A DNA stretch of 5,976 nt from Pseudobdellovibrionaceae bacterium (GTDB taxonomy: Bacteria > Bdellovibrionota > Bdellovibrionia > Bdellovibrionales > JAMPXM01): assembly GCA_913776405.1 (NCBI GenBank), contig CAJYOV010000446.1, positions 1 through 5,976 of the forward strand, in the 5' to 3' direction. The notes under the pieces were generated by a model, which was given only the letters and a program-made list of their open reading frames with translations, did not search any database and had not been told where the DNA came from. Each line of letters begins with the position of its first letter. The first letter of the stretch is position 1. Both the position numbers and the translations under genes were made by a program. This document shows positions 5,200 through 5,976 of this stretch, in pieces.

Positions 5200-5225
5200 G
5201 TTTTCCGATACATATGTAGGAAAAC
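5200..5225 (+). promoter_or_regulatory. Palindrome / leader hairpin covering the SD of the last gene
   Basis: GTTTTCC (5200-5206) pairs with GGAAAAC (5219-5225). Inside it, after a 2-nt bulge (GA, 5207-5208), lies the perfect palindrome TACATATGTA (5209-5218). As RNA this folds into one stem whose 3' arm holds TAGGA (5217-5221), the SD of the gene starting at 5229. As DNA it is a dyad of the kind bound by dimeric repressors. Both readings suggest control of the downstream gene. Confidence 0.6.
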
Positions 5226-5228
5226 GCT

Positions 5229-5976
5229 ATGAGTTCGAGCAAAAAGAAAAAACGGCCGAGTGCCGGCGACGATTTAATCAACTCCCTCTTCGATGAAGTT
5301 TCGTCGAAAGGCAGTGGTACGTCGAAAGCTCGAACGAAAAGTCAGACCACAAAAGACGTCGACAAATTCTTCACGCCAGTTCCGGAGCTTTCGGAAGACG
5401 AGAGTAGCCAAAAAATCTCTCTCGAACTCGCGACTCCAGGCAAGCATGACATCGTTGATCCGTTTGAGGAGTTTAAACGCAAGCGTGCTGCGAAAGCGCG
5501 CGCGCCTGGCGAACCTGAATCGAACACCGGCTCGATCCCAGTCCTCGATCTCGAGAAAGCGGACGTTGGTGGCGAAGCTCAGAATCACGATCAAGATCAC
5601 GATCAAGATCACGACCACGTTTTCGATTTGACCGGAGTGAGCCCTAGCGAAGCCGAACAATTAAAGCCGCAGCAAACTGCAAGCGCGCAGTCAGCGGCGA
5701 AAGCGCCATTTGCTGGCGGTGAGCCAGTCGTTACGCAGATGGCATCGCGACCAGAGCCGACTTACGAGCCGGGTGAACAAGAAGACCTCGCGGACTTCTC
5801 GTCGAGTGAATCAAATCAAACTTCTTCAAACTGGAAAGCTGACTTCAGCGCGGTGAGTGCGCCGGATGAGTACGCTCAGCCAGCGGATCCGGTTTTTGAG
5901 TTGCCTGCAATCGAAGACGAAGCACCAGAACCGCAGTCCGTCGCGACGATGGTACCATCGGCTTCGCCTGTCGCGA
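5229..5976 (+). CDS. N-terminal part of an unidentified, probably disordered protein (3' end outside window)
   Basis: From ATG 5229 the frame is open to the last base (249 complete codons, no stop), so the gene is cut by the window edge. TAGGA lies 7 nt before the ATG and supports the start. The product begins with SSSKKKKRP, then is Ser/Glu/Asp/Pro/Ala/Gln-rich with no hydrophobic helix, no Cys and no signal peptide. It is most likely a cytoplasmic protein with a long disordered N-terminal region ahead of a domain not seen here. Residues 119-130 form a His/Asp repeat (H120, H124, H128, H130 spaced by Asp and Gln) that might bind metal. Short hydrophobic patches (DLINSLFDEV, DPFEEFKRKR, HVFDLTGV) could be docking motifs. 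Overlapping frames on both strands are Arg-rich and less plausible. I cannot assign a family. Its promoter-proximal palindrome and the kinase 99 nt upstream are the only contextual clues. Confidence 0.8.
   Translation, partial: MSSSKKKKRPSAGDDLINSLFDEVSSKGSGTSKARTKSQTTKDVDKFFTPVPELSEDESSQKISLELATPGKHDIVDPFEEFKRKRAAKARAPGEPESNTGSIPVLDLEKADVGGEAQNHDQDHDQDHDHVFDLTGVSPSEAEQLKPQQTASAQSAAKAPFAGGEPVVTQMASRPEPTYEPGEQEDLADFSSSESNQTSSNWKADFSAVSAPDEYAQPADPVFELPAIEDEAPEPQSVATMVPSASPVA
5584..5618 (+). repeat. 12-bp in-frame tandem repeat encoding the His/Asp stretch
   Basis: The 12-nt unit ATCACGATCAAG occurs twice in tandem (5584-5595, 5596-5607), followed by a third partial copy with one change (to 5618). 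The unit is a multiple of three, so copy-number change adds or removes four residues without a frameshift. It encodes repeated HDQD in the unidentified protein. Confidence 0.85.

Noticed and set aside
5274..5660. Arg/Phe-rich minus-strand and Arg-rich plus-strand (5293-5631) frames inside the last gene
   Set aside because: Both lack an SD and have skewed composition. The frame from 5229 has an SD and native codon style and stays open to the edge.
1..5976. Mobile element, CRISPR array, tRNA or rRNA
   Set aside because: No transposase, long terminal inverted repeats, regularly spaced repeats, cloverleaf or rRNA-like stretch was found on either strand.

Overview
The window suggests a Gram-negative, moderately GC-rich bacterium. 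Two of its short genes encode small exported proteins with classical signal peptides, and the coding style (frequent GCG, TCG, CTC, GAA) is uniform. The overall look recalls Bdellovibrio-like or other former 'deltaproteobacterial' genomes, but that assignment is inference from memory of protein style and no sequence search was possible.

Layout on the window. The tail of an acidic, Pro/Ala-rich protein (3-185, +) is followed by a terminator-like hairpin. Next comes rlmN (497-1765, +), the 23S rRNA/tRNA A2503/A37 radical-SAM methyltransferase, with all its signature cysteines and an unusual low-complexity N-terminal extension. A strong bidirectional terminator (about 1795-1832) separates rlmN from a convergent block on the minus strand. 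That block holds a 161-aa exported four-cysteine protein (1843-2328), a two-gene pair of small membrane proteins joined by an ATGA overlap (3282-2971 and 2974-2627), and a 165-aa exported protein (3403-3900). A 323-bp divergent spacer leads to a PfkB-family sugar kinase (4224-5129, +). The window ends inside an unidentified gene (5229-5976, +). It is open to the last base, and its first 249 residues are charged, apparently disordered and carry a His/Asp repeat.

How the parts relate. Only rlmN and the kinase can be given a biochemical role. The kinase substrate cannot be read from the sequence. The four minus-strand genes are orphans that appear to act in or across the cell envelope. The membrane pair is the only clear operon. 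A recurring theme is leader structure close to start codons: an 11-bp terminator-like stem ends 5 nt before the first membrane gene, a palindrome carries the Shine-Dalgarno of the last gene in its 3' arm, and a GC-rich hairpin lies 17 nt before the 161-aa exported gene.

No RNA gene, CRISPR array, insertion sequence or phage element was seen. I found no convincing new multi-gene system. The best candidates for novelty are the membrane pair behind its start-abutting hairpin and the unfinished His/Asp-repeat gene with its SD-masking palindrome.
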